From: Pseudaeromonas sp963677375
Lineage (GTDB): Bacteria > Pseudomonadota > Gammaproteobacteria > Enterobacterales > Aeromonadaceae
DNA length: 64,000 bases
Direction: 5' to 3'
NCBI GenBank assembly: GCA_963677375.2
Contig: CAXXIF010000004.1
Coordinates: 62,001 to 126,000, forward strand
Below the pieces are notes generated by a model. It saw only the letters and a program-made list of their open reading frames with translations, was not told the origin of the DNA and searched no databases. Of this stretch, positions 1 to 8,136 are shown in pieces; the stretch's first letter is position 1, and each line of letters starts with the position of its first letter. The position numbers and the translations under genes were made by a program.

Positions 1-83
1 TGAAGGCATACAGTGTTATATGCCTAACGATATGCCCAAAAGGGTTGGTTCGCAATGGATGCTATTGGACCGCGTTGGAAAAG

Positions 84-118
84 AAAAACCCGCAAGGCCT
101 TACGCCATGCGGGTTTTT
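84..118 (-). terminator. Rho-independent terminator of ssrA
   Basis: An 11-bp perfect stem (84-94 with 108-118, aaaaacccgca/tgcgggttttt) surrounds a 13-nt loop. Read on the minus strand it lies about 30 nt beyond the tmRNA 3' end and finishes in a U run. The A/T flanks make it potentially bidirectional. Nothing recognisable is seen in bases 1-83 beyond it. Confidence 0.8.
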
Positions 119-149
119 GTATTGCTTTGGTCTTGGTTGGACCGGTATT

Positions 150-509
150 TGGTGGAGCTGGCGGGATTTGAACCCGCGTCCGAAAAACCTACATCCTCAG
201 TACTACATGCTTAGTCGAGTCTTTACATTCGCCACCCAGCTGCGGACCGACACGCCACCGAATAACTAGCCTGATTGGTTTTAACGCTTCCGCCCCAGGC
301 AGGACTTCCACGCGATCCTATGAAAGATGACCTTCCAATCCCCTAGGACATAGGCAAGCTAGGGTAGAAGGGCTTCGAGCAGGGTATTAAGCTGCTAAAG
401 CGTAGGTTTCGTCGTTTGCGACTATTTTTTGCGGTTTATTAACGAGGCCTACCGCACCTCGGCATGCACCTTGGGTTTCGAGTGTCCCGTCGAATCCAGA
501 ATCAGCCCC
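150..509 (-). ncRNA. ssrA: tmRNA (transfer-messenger RNA)
   Basis: tmRNA rescues ribosomes stalled on broken mRNAs and tags the unfinished protein for proteolysis. On the minus strand the molecule opens with GGGGCTGATTCTGGATTCGA and ends with a tRNA-like T arm (GGTTCAAATCC) followed by an encoded CCA at 150-152. The tag reading frame lies at 387-419 and spells ANDETYALAA before TAA, preceded by the usual resume alanine logic. E. coli has Asn where this tag has Thr at the fifth of these ten residues. The 360-nt length fits the one-piece tmRNA family. The partner smpB lies immediately upstream on the same strand. Confidence 0.97.
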
Positions 510-523
510 AATGTGTTGACATC

Positions 524-552
524 ATATTACCGTAACCGGCTGATAAGTCCAA
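524..552 (-). promoter_or_regulatory. Probable sigma-70 promoter of ssrA
   Basis: On the minus strand TTGGAC (547-552) and TAATAT (524-529) are separated by 17 nt. The -10 box lies 14 nt before the mature tmRNA 5' end at 509, which leaves room for the short leader that RNase P removes. The promoter sits directly after the smpB stop codon. Confidence 0.6.
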
Positions 553-555
553 GGC

Positions 556-1038
556 TTAGCGGCCTTTGTTCTTCATCATTCGTTCTTTATCGCGCTGCCA
601 CTCTCTTTCTTTGAGGTCATCGCGCTTGTCGTGTTCTTTTTTACCCTTGGCCAGACCAATCTCGATTTTGACCCAGGCACTTTTCCAATACATCGCCAGC
701 GGGACCAAGGTATAACCCTGGCGCTCGACCAGACCAATCAAGCGTTCGATCTGGCTCTTGTGCAGCAAAACTTTGCGGGTCCGGGTTGGGTCACAGACCA
801 CATGGGTAGAGGCCAGGCTCAGGGGCGTAAAGTTGGCGCCAAACAGGTAAACCTGACCATCGCGTATGATGACATAGCCATCAGCGATGTTAGCCTTACC
901 TGCGCGCAGGGACTTGACTTCCCAACCTTGTAGCTCAAGGCCAGCCTCATACTTATCTTCAATGAAGAATTCATGACGAGCCTTTTTATTCAGCGCTATG
1001 GTCGAGGACCCGGCGTTTTTGCTCTTGTTTTTGCTCAT
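556..1038 (-). CDS. smpB: SsrA-binding protein SmpB
   Basis: SmpB binds the tRNA-like domain of tmRNA and delivers it to the A site of stalled ribosomes. The 160-residue product has the family beta-barrel core (KARHEFFIEDKYEAGLELQGWEVKSLR region, residues about 18-45), the conserved AGKANIADGYV segment, and the lysine/arginine-rich C-terminal tail (DKRDDLKEREWQRDKERMM...) that becomes helical in the mRNA channel. Length matches E. coli SmpB (160 residues). ssrA follows on the same strand about 50 nt downstream; ratA is divergent across a 144-bp gap. Confidence 0.97.
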   Translation of the reverse strand: MSKNKSKNAGSSTIALNKKARHEFFIEDKYEAGLELQGWEVKSLRAGKANIADGYVIIRDGQVYLFGANFTPLSLASTHVVCDPTRTRKVLLHKSQIERLIGLVERQGYTLVPLAMYWKSAWVKIEIGLAKGKKEHDKRDDLKEREWQRDKERMMKNKGR

Positions 1039-1182
1039 GGGGCTTAAACCTTCCCTCTACATCAAGCCGGTCATTATACGTGGCGACGGGGCGCTGTAAA
1101 ACCATGCGATCAATGGGAGCCATGATATGGTGCGATTTTTGTCTCGAATGCTAGAATCGCCGACCAGTATAGAGGAGTGAAT

Positions 1183-1617
1183 ATGGCCCGAATCAACCGC
1201 AGCGCGTTGGTGATGTATAGTGCGGAGCAAATGTATCGTCTAGTCAATGATGTTCGTGCCTATCCGCAGTTTTTACCTGGATGTGTCGCTAGCGAGGTGT
1301 TAGAGACATCCCCGGATTCTATGCTGGCACGGGTTGAAGTGGCTAAGGCCGGGATACACAAGTCATTCACCACCCGCAATCGGCTAACCGAGGCCAGATC
1401 CATTGATATGAAATTGGTGGATGGGCCATTCCGTTCGCTGACAGGGGTCTGGAATTTTACGCCGTTGGATGAGCAGGCCAGTAAAGTGGAGCTCGCACTG
1501 GAGTTTGAATTCAGCTCCCGACTGGTTGAGCTGGCTTTCGGCCGTATTTTCCATGAGCTGGTGGGCTCTATGGTGCATGCCTTCACGCAGCGGGCGAAGG
1601 AGGTTTATCGTGACTGA
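1183..1617 (+). CDS. ratA: START-domain protein RatA (COQ10-like)
   Basis: The product is a 144-residue polyketide-cyclase/START-fold protein of the RatA/COQ10 family. In E. coli it was described as the toxin of the ratAB pair that binds 50S subunits, while eukaryotic homologues bind ubiquinone, so its physiological role is unsettled. Conserved features are the early ALVMYSAEQMYRLVNDVRAYPQFLPGC segment, the G-P-F-R-x-L-x-G-x-W motif in the middle and the C-terminal amphipathic helix. An in-frame GTG lies at 1177, but AGAGGAG at 1171-1177 is placed correctly for the ATG at 1183. It overlaps ratB by 8 nt, suggesting translational coupling. Confidence 0.9.
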   Translation: MARINRSALVMYSAEQMYRLVNDVRAYPQFLPGCVASEVLETSPDSMLARVEVAKAGIHKSFTTRNRLTEARSIDMKLVDGPFRSLTGVWNFTPLDEQASKVELALEFEFSSRLVELAFGRIFHELVGSMVHAFTQRAKEVYRD

Positions 1618-1951
1618 GCTGGTGAAAGTTGAAGTGGTGTATGCGTTGCCCGAAAAACAGGTGTTGTTGACGCTAAAGGTCGAGCCGGGGACCACAATTC
1701 AGCAGGCCATCGAGCAAAGTGGTCTTTTTCGTCGTTTTCCCGAGTTGGAGTCGGCAGCCATGAAGGTCGGTATTTACAGTCGACTGGTCCCTTTGACGAC
1801 GGCGCTGGTGGGGGGGGAACGGGTTGAAATTTATCGTCCGCTGACGGCTGACCCTCGGGAGATGCGTCGCAAGCGCGCCGAGAAAGCCAAAGATGAAGGG
1901 CGCGCGGACAAGGTGACTGGCGGTGTCGTGAACCCACAACGCAAACATTGA
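1610..1951 (+). CDS. ratB: RatB, RnfH/UPF0125 family protein
   Basis: A 113-residue ubiquitin-like-fold (UPF0125/RnfH family) protein encoded with ratA throughout the gammaproteobacteria. The start is GTG at 1610, preceded by AAGGAGG (1597-1603), and overlaps the ratA stop. Family hallmarks are the V-x-V-x-Y-A-x-P strand at residues 5-12, the T-x-x-x-A-x-x-x-S-G stretch, the VGIYSRLV segment and the ERVEIYRPLTADPREMRRKRA ending. The charged C-terminal tail is probably disordered. Its molecular role is not established. Confidence 0.9.
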   Translation: MTELVKVEVVYALPEKQVLLTLKVEPGTTIQQAIEQSGLFRRFPELESAAMKVGIYSRLVPLTTALVGGERVEIYRPLTADPREMRRKRAEKAKDEGRADKVTGGVVNPQRKH

Positions 1952-2012
1952 TTCGCGTGTCATGATTCAGATTTGTTTAGTTTAATGATCGTCGCCAGCG
2001 ATAGGCTAGGCA

Positions 2013-2047
2013 GGCCAATATCAAGTGTCGAGTTCTTGATATTGGCC
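2013..2047. terminator. Perfect 13-bp hairpin between convergent ratB and bamE
   Basis: ggccaatatcaag (2013-2025) and cttgatattggcc (2035-2047) form a perfect stem around a 9-nt loop. The element sits between the ends of two convergent genes, where a bidirectional transcription stop is expected, but no convincing T run follows on either side. It could instead act as a barrier or mRNA 3'-end stabiliser. Confidence 0.5.
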
Positions 2048-2072
2048 GGTGAAATGAACGAAAGGCGGAATG

Positions 2073-2427
2073 TTACAGGGGGCGATTAAAGTTGGCGGGT
2101 GCCGGATAATCGCCGCTGACCTGGGCCAGCTTGTCATTGACAAAACGCACGGTCAGGTTCTTCTGCTTGGGATCGTTCCAACCCTCTCTCAGATAATACA
2201 CATAGTGCCAGGTGTTGGTGTCAAAGGCGTCCTCAACCATGGGGCTGCCCAGTACATACTCGACTTGCGCTCGGCTCATGCCTGCTCGCAATTGCTCGAT
2301 CTGCTTCTGCTCCACGAAGTTGCCCTGCGGCACATCGATTCGGTAGACGCAGCCCGTGCTCAGCAAGCATAGCGGCGGTCAGAGTGGCTATAACCAGTTT
2401 TTTGTTCCGCATCAGCAAATTCTTCAT
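2073..2427 (-). pseudogene. bamE: bamE, frameshifted in the signal peptide
   Basis: BamE (SmpA) is a small outer-membrane lipoprotein of the BAM complex that inserts beta-barrel proteins. The body of the gene is intact: QGNFVEQKQIEQLRAGMSR, the VLGSPMVEDAF turn and WHYVYYLREG are all diagnostic. The N-terminus is split between two frames. ATG at 2427 begins a good lipoprotein signal (MKNLLMRNKKLVIATLTAAML), but the lipobox LSTGC and mature protein continue in another frame from about 2366. One extra base in the stretch atgcttgctgag (2359-2370) explains the break; removing it restores AMLLSTGC. This may be a real mutation, a sequencing error, or bypassed by the in-frame TTG at 2366, which would lack a signal peptide. 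Confidence 0.8.
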
Positions 2428-2535
2428 TCAATTCAATAAGCAGGCCAGATGATAGCGGGGAACGCCCACGAAGTAAAAGTGCGTCTATAGGTCCCCATGG
2501 ATTTGGCCCGCTGGCGAACGGTGCTACTGTGGCTC

Positions 2536-4206
2536 TTACTTCATTGCCACCAGTAGTTCTTTGGCATTGGCTAGCGTGTTGCTGGTGATGTGGTCACCAC
2601 CCAGTAATCGTGCCAGCTCATCCAGTCGGCCCTGGGGGGAGAGCGCGTGCATCCGGGTTTCGGTGCTGGCACCGTCACTTTGCTTGCTGACAAATAGGTG
2701 CTGATGGCCATGACCCGCCACTTGCGGTAGATGGGTGACGACCAGTACTTGGGTCGATGCGCCCAGTTCACGCAGTAATTTACCGACAATGGCGGCTGTC
2801 GGGCCACTGATCCCGACATCCACTTCATCAAATATCAGACTGGGTGTGGCAATGCGCTCGGCGGTAATGACCTGAATGGCCAGACTGATCCGGGAGAGTT
2901 CGCCACCCGAAGCCACCTTGACCAACGGTTGTAAGGGTTGACCAGGGTTGGTCGAAACCAAAAATTCTACATGGTCCATACCCAGCGGCGAGGGTGTAGC
3001 GGCCGTTTGTTGGCCGACCAGGATCTGTAACTGACCATCGGGCATGGAGAGCGAGCGGATGCGGGTACTAATCAGCTGGGCTAGCTCATCGGCGTACCGT
3101 TGTCGACTGGCGCTGAGGCGAGCCGCCGCCTCTTGATAGTCGTTCCGTGCTTGCTGCTGCTCGAGCATCAAGGTGTCCAGACGAGCATCGTCGTTGCTGA
3201 TACCGTCGAGCTCGGTGCGCAGCTCTGTGTGTGCGGCCACTAACATGTGAGGTTTGACATGGTGTTTGCGCGCCAGCTCCAGCGCTCGGGAAAGGCGTTG
3301 CTCCAGAGTGGCAAAACGCTCTGGATCAAGTTCCATCTGATCGAGATAACTCCGCAGCTCTTGTTGACTCTCCTGTACCTGGATCAGCGCATCTTGCAAC
3401 ATGGCCCTCACGGGCTGCAGTTTTTCATCGAGGGCACAGATCTCTTCCAGACGGGAGGCGGCGCTCTTGAGTAAGCTGGCCGCTGTTATCTCTTCATTGT
3501 CATAGAGCAAGTCCAGACAGGACTGGCAGTCGCTGATGATTTCACCACTGTTAGCCAGTCGGGTGTGTTCAGCCTCTATCTCTTCATATTCACCGGCTTG
3601 CAAAGCAAACTCATCCAGCTCCTCAACCTGGTACTCCAGTAACTGACGACGGGACTCCCGTTGGCTTTTATCTTGTTGCAACCGGGTCAGCTCATGCTGG
3701 AGCTGTCGCCAGTTCTGATAGTGATGGCGGGTGGTTTGCAGTAAATCATGATGACCGGCATACCCGTCGAGGATCGTCAGTTGATGCTCGGGTTTGAGCA
3801 GCAGCTGGTGGGCGTGTTGGCCGTGAATATTGATGAGTAGCTGACCAAGCGCCTTTAACTGGGTCAAAGGTACTGGCGTGCCATTGATGTAGGCTCGGGA
3901 GCGCCCTTCGGCGGTGATGACTCGGCGCAATAAACATTCGTCCTCGTCCTGCAACTCCTGATCGTGAAGCCAGTTGCGAGCCACGGCGTTCTGCGCCAGG
4001 TTGAAGCGTGCGGTTAATTCGGTCCGCTCGGCACCGGGGCGTATCATGCTGATTTCGGCGCGCTCGCCCAGACAGAGCCCCAGAGCGTCGATGGCGATGG
4101 ATTTACCGGCTCCAGTCTCCCCGGTAATGCAGGTCATGCCACCTTGCAGTTCCAGTTCGAGAAATTTAACGATGGCAAAATTCTGGATTGTTAATTGGGT
4201 CAGCAT
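2536..4206 (-). CDS. recN: DNA repair protein RecN
   Basis: RecN is an SMC-like ATPase acting early in double-strand-break repair. The 556-residue product has a Walker A motif GETGAGKS at residues 29-36, long central coiled coils (about 160-370), the ABC signature region SGGELSRISLAI, and a Walker B segment PSLIFDEVDVGISG followed by a D-loop and the switch histidine (VTHLPQVAGHG). Length matches E. coli RecN (553). The ATG at 4206 is chosen because two LexA boxes lie just upstream (4227-4264), as in E. coli. Order nadK-recN-bamE on this strand is the standard gammaproteobacterial arrangement. Confidence 0.97.
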   Translation of the reverse strand: MLTQLTIQNFAIVKFLELELQGGMTCITGETGAGKSIAIDALGLCLGERAEISMIRPGAERTELTARFNLAQNAVARNWLHDQELQDEDECLLRRVITAEGRSRAYINGTPVPLTQLKALGQLLINIHGQHAHQLLLKPEHQLTILDGYAGHHDLLQTTRHHYQNWRQLQHELTRLQQDKSQRESRRQLLEYQVEELDEFALQAGEYEEIEAEHTRLANSGEIISDCQSCLDLLYDNEEITAASLLKSAASRLEEICALDEKLQPVRAMLQDALIQVQESQQELRSYLDQMELDPERFATLEQRLSRALELARKHHVKPHMLVAAHTELRTELDGISNDDARLDTLMLEQQQARNDYQEAAARLSASRQRYADELAQLISTRIRSLSMPDGQLQILVGQQTAATPSPLGMDHVEFLVSTNPGQPLQPLVKVASGGELSRISLAIQVITAERIATPSLIFDEVDVGISGPTAAIVGKLLRELGASTQVLVVTHLPQVAGHGHQHLFVSKQSDGASTETRMHALSPQGRLDELARLLGGDHITSNTLANAKELLVAMK

Positions 4207-4226
4207 GACAGTATCCGCTTAAATAA

Positions 4227-4264
4227 CTGTATTGATAAACAGTATATACTGGTTATCAATACAG
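4227..4264 (-). promoter_or_regulatory. Two LexA (SOS) boxes upstream of recN
   Basis: CTGTATTGATAAACAG (4227-4242) and CTGGTTATCAATACAG (4249-4264) both fit the LexA consensus CTG-N10-CAG and are separated by 6 nt. They are near-inverted copies of one another. The nearer box ends about 20 nt from the recN start. Paired boxes at recN imply tight SOS repression with strong induction after DNA damage, as known for E. coli. Confidence 0.88.
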
Positions 4265-4307
4265 TAAATAGGCGATGTTGTGAACGATATACCTTTTTTG
4301 ACCAAAA

Positions 4308-5192
4308 TCAGAACAGCTTGCTGCCCCAGCCCAGTTTGCTTCGTAACACATTGAAGTAGCTATGGCCCAGAGGGTGGATCAGTTGCAGGGTATGCTGACA
4401 CTTACGGATGATGATTTCGTCTCCTGGATGGACATCCAGCGAGACATGTCCATCACAACTGATCTGTAACTGATCATCGATATTATCGGGCGAGACGACC
4501 AGTTTGACCTCGCTGTCGGCGTCTATGACGATGGGACGACAACTCAGGGTGTGCGGAAACATAGGAACCAGGGCGATGGCATTGAGTTGCGGGGTCAGGA
4601 TCGGGCCGCCAGCCGAAAGGGCATAGGCGGTGGAGCCAGTCGGGGTGGCCACTATGATGCCATCGGCGCGTTGGCTATACATGAAGACATCATCGATATG
4701 CACGGCGAAATCGATCATGTGAGCGATCTTTCCCGGATGTAATACGGCTTCATTCAAGGCGGTGTTGCTGGCCTTGAGCTCACCGTAACGGTAAACGCTG
4801 GCGTTCAAGAGAAAGCGTGATTCGGTTTGATAATGCCCATCCAGCACGGCACGCAGTGGTGCTTCAAAATCCTGCGGGGATAGATCGGTTAAAAAACCGA
4901 GGTTGCCTCGGTTCACTCCGAGTACGGGCACCTTGTATCGCGCCAGTACTCTGGCTGCGCCCAACATGTTGCCATCGCCACCCACTATGATGGCCAGATC
5001 TGCGATCTTGCCTAGATTCTGCAGATCAAAAGCCTGTGCATCTGGAACGGCTAGCTGCTGCGCAACCCGGCTCTCGACCAGAACTTCGACACCGCTGTGG
5101 GTGAGAAAGTGGTACAGACTGCTGAGGGTCTGGTTGGTAGCTGGATGATTGGGCTTCCCGATCAACGCTATGGTATTGAACTGTGATGGCAT
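4308..5192 (-). CDS. nadK: NAD kinase
   Basis: Phosphorylates NAD to NADP using ATP. The 294-residue product carries the NAD-kinase GGDGNML motif with following AARVLARY, the NRGNLGFLTDL segment, and the second glycine-rich motif ATPTGSTAYALSAGGPI. E. coli NadK has 292 residues. The open frame extends upstream to 5270, but the ATG at 5192 (MPSQFNTIALIGKP) gives the family length and has AGGAC about 8 nt before it. It is divergent from grpE, a conserved arrangement. Confidence 0.95.
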   Translation of the reverse strand: MPSQFNTIALIGKPNHPATNQTLSSLYHFLTHSGVEVLVESRVAQQLAVPDAQAFDLQNLGKIADLAIIVGGDGNMLGAARVLARYKVPVLGVNRGNLGFLTDLSPQDFEAPLRAVLDGHYQTESRFLLNASVYRYGELKASNTALNEAVLHPGKIAHMIDFAVHIDDVFMYSQRADGIIVATPTGSTAYALSAGGPILTPQLNAIALVPMFPHTLSCRPIVIDADSEVKLVVSPDNIDDQLQISCDGHVSLDVHPGDEIIIRKCQHTLQLIHPLGHSYFNVLRSKLGWGSKLF

Positions 5193-5309
5193 GGTGGGTC
5201 CTGCATGGCAAGCGGCGGCTGAAGTATACCGTGATTCATTCAGGCTGCGAATCAGACTCGTTTTTTTCACACTTAGTCCACTCTTGTCTTGTCGAAGGTG
5301 GCATCAAAC

Positions 5310-5338
5310 CTTGAAAGGCGGCGCTTAGTCCCCATAAT
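5310..5338 (+). promoter_or_regulatory. Sigma-32 heat-shock promoter of grpE
   Basis: CTTGAAA (5310-5316) and CCCCATAAT (5330-5338) with a 13-nt spacer match the sigma-32 consensus CTTGAAA-N13-15-CCCCATNT almost perfectly. The -10 lies 37 nt before the grpE start codon. Confidence 0.85.
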
Positions 5339-5375
5339 AGGCGCAGGTGAAAGAAACTGTTGTGTTGGAGATGTG

Positions 5376-5972
5376 ATGAGTAACCAAGAACAAGCGATGG
5401 AACAGAGTGCAGAGCTGACCAATGACGCGCTGCAAGATGCAGAGCAAGCCAATGCTGGCACCGGCTCCACTGCTACGGATGAGCTGACTGTGCTATTGGA
5501 GAAGCTGGCGCAAGCCGAGGCTGCTGCGCAGGAAGAGAAAGACCGTGCGTTACGCATTGCTGCCGAGATGGAAAATTTGCGTCGTCGTTCCGCTCAGGAT
5601 GTCGAGAAGGCGCATAAATTTGCTCTGGAGAAGTTCTCCGGTGAACTCTTACCGGTCATTGACAGCCTGGAACGTGCGCTGGAACTTTCGGATCGGGACA
5701 ACGAAGCGTTAAAACCGACGCTAGAGGGAGTGGATTTGACCCTGCGCTCCATGCTGAGCACAGTCGCCAAATTTGGCGTTGAGGCGATTAATCCGCTGGG
5801 CGAACCATTCGACCCCAATCGCCACCAGGCGATCAGCATGGTGGAAAATGGCCAGGTGGCGCCGAATTCTGTCATCGCTGTGATGCAAAAAGGTTATGAG
5901 CTGAACGGCCGTATCATTCGACCAGCCATGGTGATGGTTGCTCGGACGCCGAGCGTTGATGTTCAGGCCTGA
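5376..5972 (+). CDS. grpE: Nucleotide exchange factor GrpE
   Basis: Releases ADP from DnaK and so resets the Hsp70 cycle; its long helices also act as a thermosensor. The 198-residue product begins with an acidic disordered segment, continues with a paired coiled-coil (about residues 45-105, including EIAAEMENLRRRSAQDVEKA-like heptads) and ends in the beta-wing domain with FDPNRHQAISMVE and the VMQKGYELNGRIIRPAMV signature. The ATG at 5376 is chosen to give the usual length (E. coli 197); upstream in-frame sequence overlaps the sigma-32 promoter. A terminator follows 20 nt downstream. Confidence 0.96.
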   Translation: MSNQEQAMEQSAELTNDALQDAEQANAGTGSTATDELTVLLEKLAQAEAAAQEEKDRALRIAAEMENLRRRSAQDVEKAHKFALEKFSGELLPVIDSLERALELSDRDNEALKPTLEGVDLTLRSMLSTVAKFGVEAINPLGEPFDPNRHQAISMVENGQVAPNSVIAVMQKGYELNGRIIRPAMVMVARTPSVDVQA

Positions 5973-5992
5973 TGGTTGCGTTGTCGCAAAGA

Positions 5993-6016
5993 ACCCACCG
6001 TCAGGTGGGTTTTTTT
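5993..6016 (+). terminator. Rho-independent terminator after grpE
   Basis: A 7-bp stem acccacc/ggtgggt (5993-5999 with 6004-6010) with tetraloop gtca is followed by a T run. It separates grpE from the dnaKJ unit. Confidence 0.85.
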
Positions 6017-6027
6017 ATAACCAGCCT

Positions 6028-6056
6028 CTTGAAGGGTGCTGTGGTTATCCCCATAT
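6028..6056 (+). promoter_or_regulatory. Upstream sigma-32 promoter of dnaK
   Basis: CTTGAAG (6028-6034), a 14-nt spacer and CCCCATAT (6049-6056) fit the heat-shock consensus. It lies about 125 nt before dnaK. Confidence 0.75.
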
Positions 6057-6100
6057 CAGTGACAAGGGCGAAAGTGGGATGAAAAAAATGAATGCTGGTG

Positions 6101-6129
6101 ATTGAAAACCGAAGTTCACACCCCCACTT
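6101..6129 (+). promoter_or_regulatory. Downstream sigma-32 promoter of dnaK
   Basis: ATTGAAA (6101-6107), a 14-nt spacer and CCCCACTT (6122-6129) give a second, slightly weaker sigma-32 match about 54 nt before the dnaK start. Tandem heat-shock promoters are known for dnaKJ in E. coli. Confidence 0.65.
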
Positions 6130-6182
6130 AGTACCACAAGAGACAAGTTAAACGCATTTTTGCAGATTTACGGAGATTAGAA

Positions 6183-8108
6183 ATGGGTAGAATCATTGGT
6201 ATTGACCTGGGTACGACCAACTCTTGCGTTGCCATTCTGGATGGTGACCATGCTCGTGTCATCGAAAACGCGGAAGGTGATCGTACTACTCCGTCCATCA
6301 TTGCTTATGCTGATGACGGTGAAATTCTGGTTGGTCAGCCAGCCAAGCGTCAGGCGGTTACCAACCCTAAGAACACCCTGTTTGCGATCAAGCGCCTGAT
6401 CGGTCGTCGTTTTGAAGACGAAGAAGTTCAGCGCGATCTGAAGATTATGCCATACGGCATCACCCGCGCCGACAATGGCGATGCCTGGGTTGAAGTCAAA
6501 GGCAAGCGCATGGCGCCGCCGCAAATTTCAGCCGAAGTGCTGAAGAAGATGAAGAAAACTGCCGAAGACTTCCTGGGTGAGCCCGTCACTGAGGCGGTTA
6601 TCACAGTTCCGGCCTACTTTACCGATGCCCAGCGTCAAGCCACCAAGGATGCTGGTCGTATTGCCGGTCTGGAAGTGAAGCGCATCATCAACGAACCGAC
6701 TGCCGCTGCTTTCGCGTATGGTGTCAACAAGATCAAGGGTGAACGCAAGGTTGCCGTATATGACCTGGGTGGTGGTACCTTCGATATCTCCATCATCGAA
6801 ATTGATGAGATGGATGGCGAAACCACATTCGAGGTACTGGCTACCAATGGTAATACTCACCTGGGTGGGGAAGACTTCGACAACCGTCTGATCAACTATC
6901 TGGTTGATGAGTTCAAGCGTGAGCAAGGCATGGATCTGCGTAACGACATGCTGGCTCTGCAACGCCTGAAAGAAGCAGCTGAAAAAGCCAAGATTGAACT
7001 CTCTTCTGCTCAACAGACCGATGTCAATCTGCCATATATCACGGCCGACCAGACTGGTCCGAAGCACATGAACATCAAGGTAACTCGTTCCAAGCTGGAG
7101 TCTTTGGTTGAAGATATGGTTAAGGATTCACTGGAGCCTGTTCGTGTCGCGCTCAAGGATTCCGGTCTGTCTGTATCCGAGATCGATGACGTCATCCTGG
7201 TGGGTGGTCAAACCCGTATGCCCATGGTCCAGAAGGCCGTTACCGATTTCTTCGGTAAAGAGCCCCGTAAGGACGTGAACCCGGATGAAGCTGTGGCCAT
7301 GGGGGCCGCGATTCAGGGGGGTGTACTGGCCGGTGAAAAACACGACGTGCTGCTGCTGGATGTGACGCCGCTGTCTCTGGGTATCGAGACCATGGGCAGC
7401 GTCATGACGGCGCTGATCGAAAAGAACACCACGATTCCGACCAAAAAGTCCCAGGTGTTCTCCACCGCCGATGACAACCAGTCTGCCGTGACCATTCACG
7501 TGCTGCAGGGTGAACGTAAGCGTGCCAGCGACAACAAGTCACTGGGCCAGTTTAATCTGGAAGGTATCCGTCCTGCACCGCGTGGTCTGCCGCAGATTGA
7601 AGTCACCTTCGACATCGATGCCGATGGTATTCTCCATGTCTCTGCCAAGGACAAGGATACCGGCAAGGAGCAGCGAATCACCATTCAGGCTTCTTCTGGT
7701 TTGACCGATGCTGAAATTGAGCGCATGGTCCGTGAGGCTGAGCTGAATGCGGCTGACGACAAGAAGTTTGAAGAGATGGTTCAGGCTCGTAACCAAGCGG
7801 ATGCCCTGATCCACGCGACTCGTAAGCAAGTGACCGAAGCTGGTGAAGCATTGCCGAGCGACGAAAAGCACAAGATTGAAGAGGCGATCAAGGCACTGGA
7901 AGAGGCAACCAAGGGTGATGACAAGTCAGTCATCGAAGCCAAGCAGCAAGAACTGATGACGGCTGCCCAGAAGTTGATGGAAATTGCCCAGCAGCAGGCT
8001 GAACAGCAAGCCCATGCTCAGGGTGGTGATGCTGGCCAGCAGCAAAGTAAGCCACAGGATGATGTCGTCGATGCTGAATTTGAAGAAGTCAAAGACGACA
8101 AAAAGTAA
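6183..8108 (+). CDS. dnaK: Molecular chaperone DnaK (Hsp70)
   Basis: Central ATP-dependent chaperone that works with DnaJ and GrpE. The 641-residue product has the N-terminal ATPase signature GIDLGTTNSCVA, the IINEPTAAA and DLGGGTFDIS phosphate-binding motifs, the VLLLDVTPLSLGIET linker leading into the substrate-binding beta domain, an alpha lid, and the acidic EEVKDDKK C-terminus. Length is close to E. coli DnaK (638). It has two candidate sigma-32 promoters upstream and dnaJ 85 nt downstream. Confidence 0.98.
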   Translation: MGRIIGIDLGTTNSCVAILDGDHARVIENAEGDRTTPSIIAYADDGEILVGQPAKRQAVTNPKNTLFAIKRLIGRRFEDEEVQRDLKIMPYGITRADNGDAWVEVKGKRMAPPQISAEVLKKMKKTAEDFLGEPVTEAVITVPAYFTDAQRQATKDAGRIAGLEVKRIINEPTAAAFAYGVNKIKGERKVAVYDLGGGTFDISIIEIDEMDGETTFEVLATNGNTHLGGEDFDNRLINYLVDEFKREQGMDLRNDMLALQRLKEAAEKAKIELSSAQQTDVNLPYITADQTGPKHMNIKVTRSKLESLVEDMVKDSLEPVRVALKDSGLSVSEIDDVILVGGQTRMPMVQKAVTDFFGKEPRKDVNPDEAVAMGAAIQGGVLAGEKHDVLLLDVTPLSLGIETMGSVMTALIEKNTTIPTKKSQVFSTADDNQSAVTIHVLQGERKRASDNKSLGQFNLEGIRPAPRGLPQIEVTFDIDADGILHVSAKDKDTGKEQRITIQASSGLTDAEIERMVREAELNAADDKKFEEMVQARNQADALIHATRKQVTEAGEALPSDEKHKIEEAIKALEEATKGDDKSVIEAKQQELMTAAQKLMEIAQQQAEQQAHAQGGDAGQQQSKPQDDVVDAEFEEVKDDKK

Positions 8109-8136
8109 TAGTTGCCGGGTTGTTCGGTAGTTGAAA

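Noticed and set aside
1..149. Integrated element attached to the ssrA 3' end
   Set aside because: ssrA is a frequent integration site, but no integrase or duplicated tRNA-like end is seen in the short flank.
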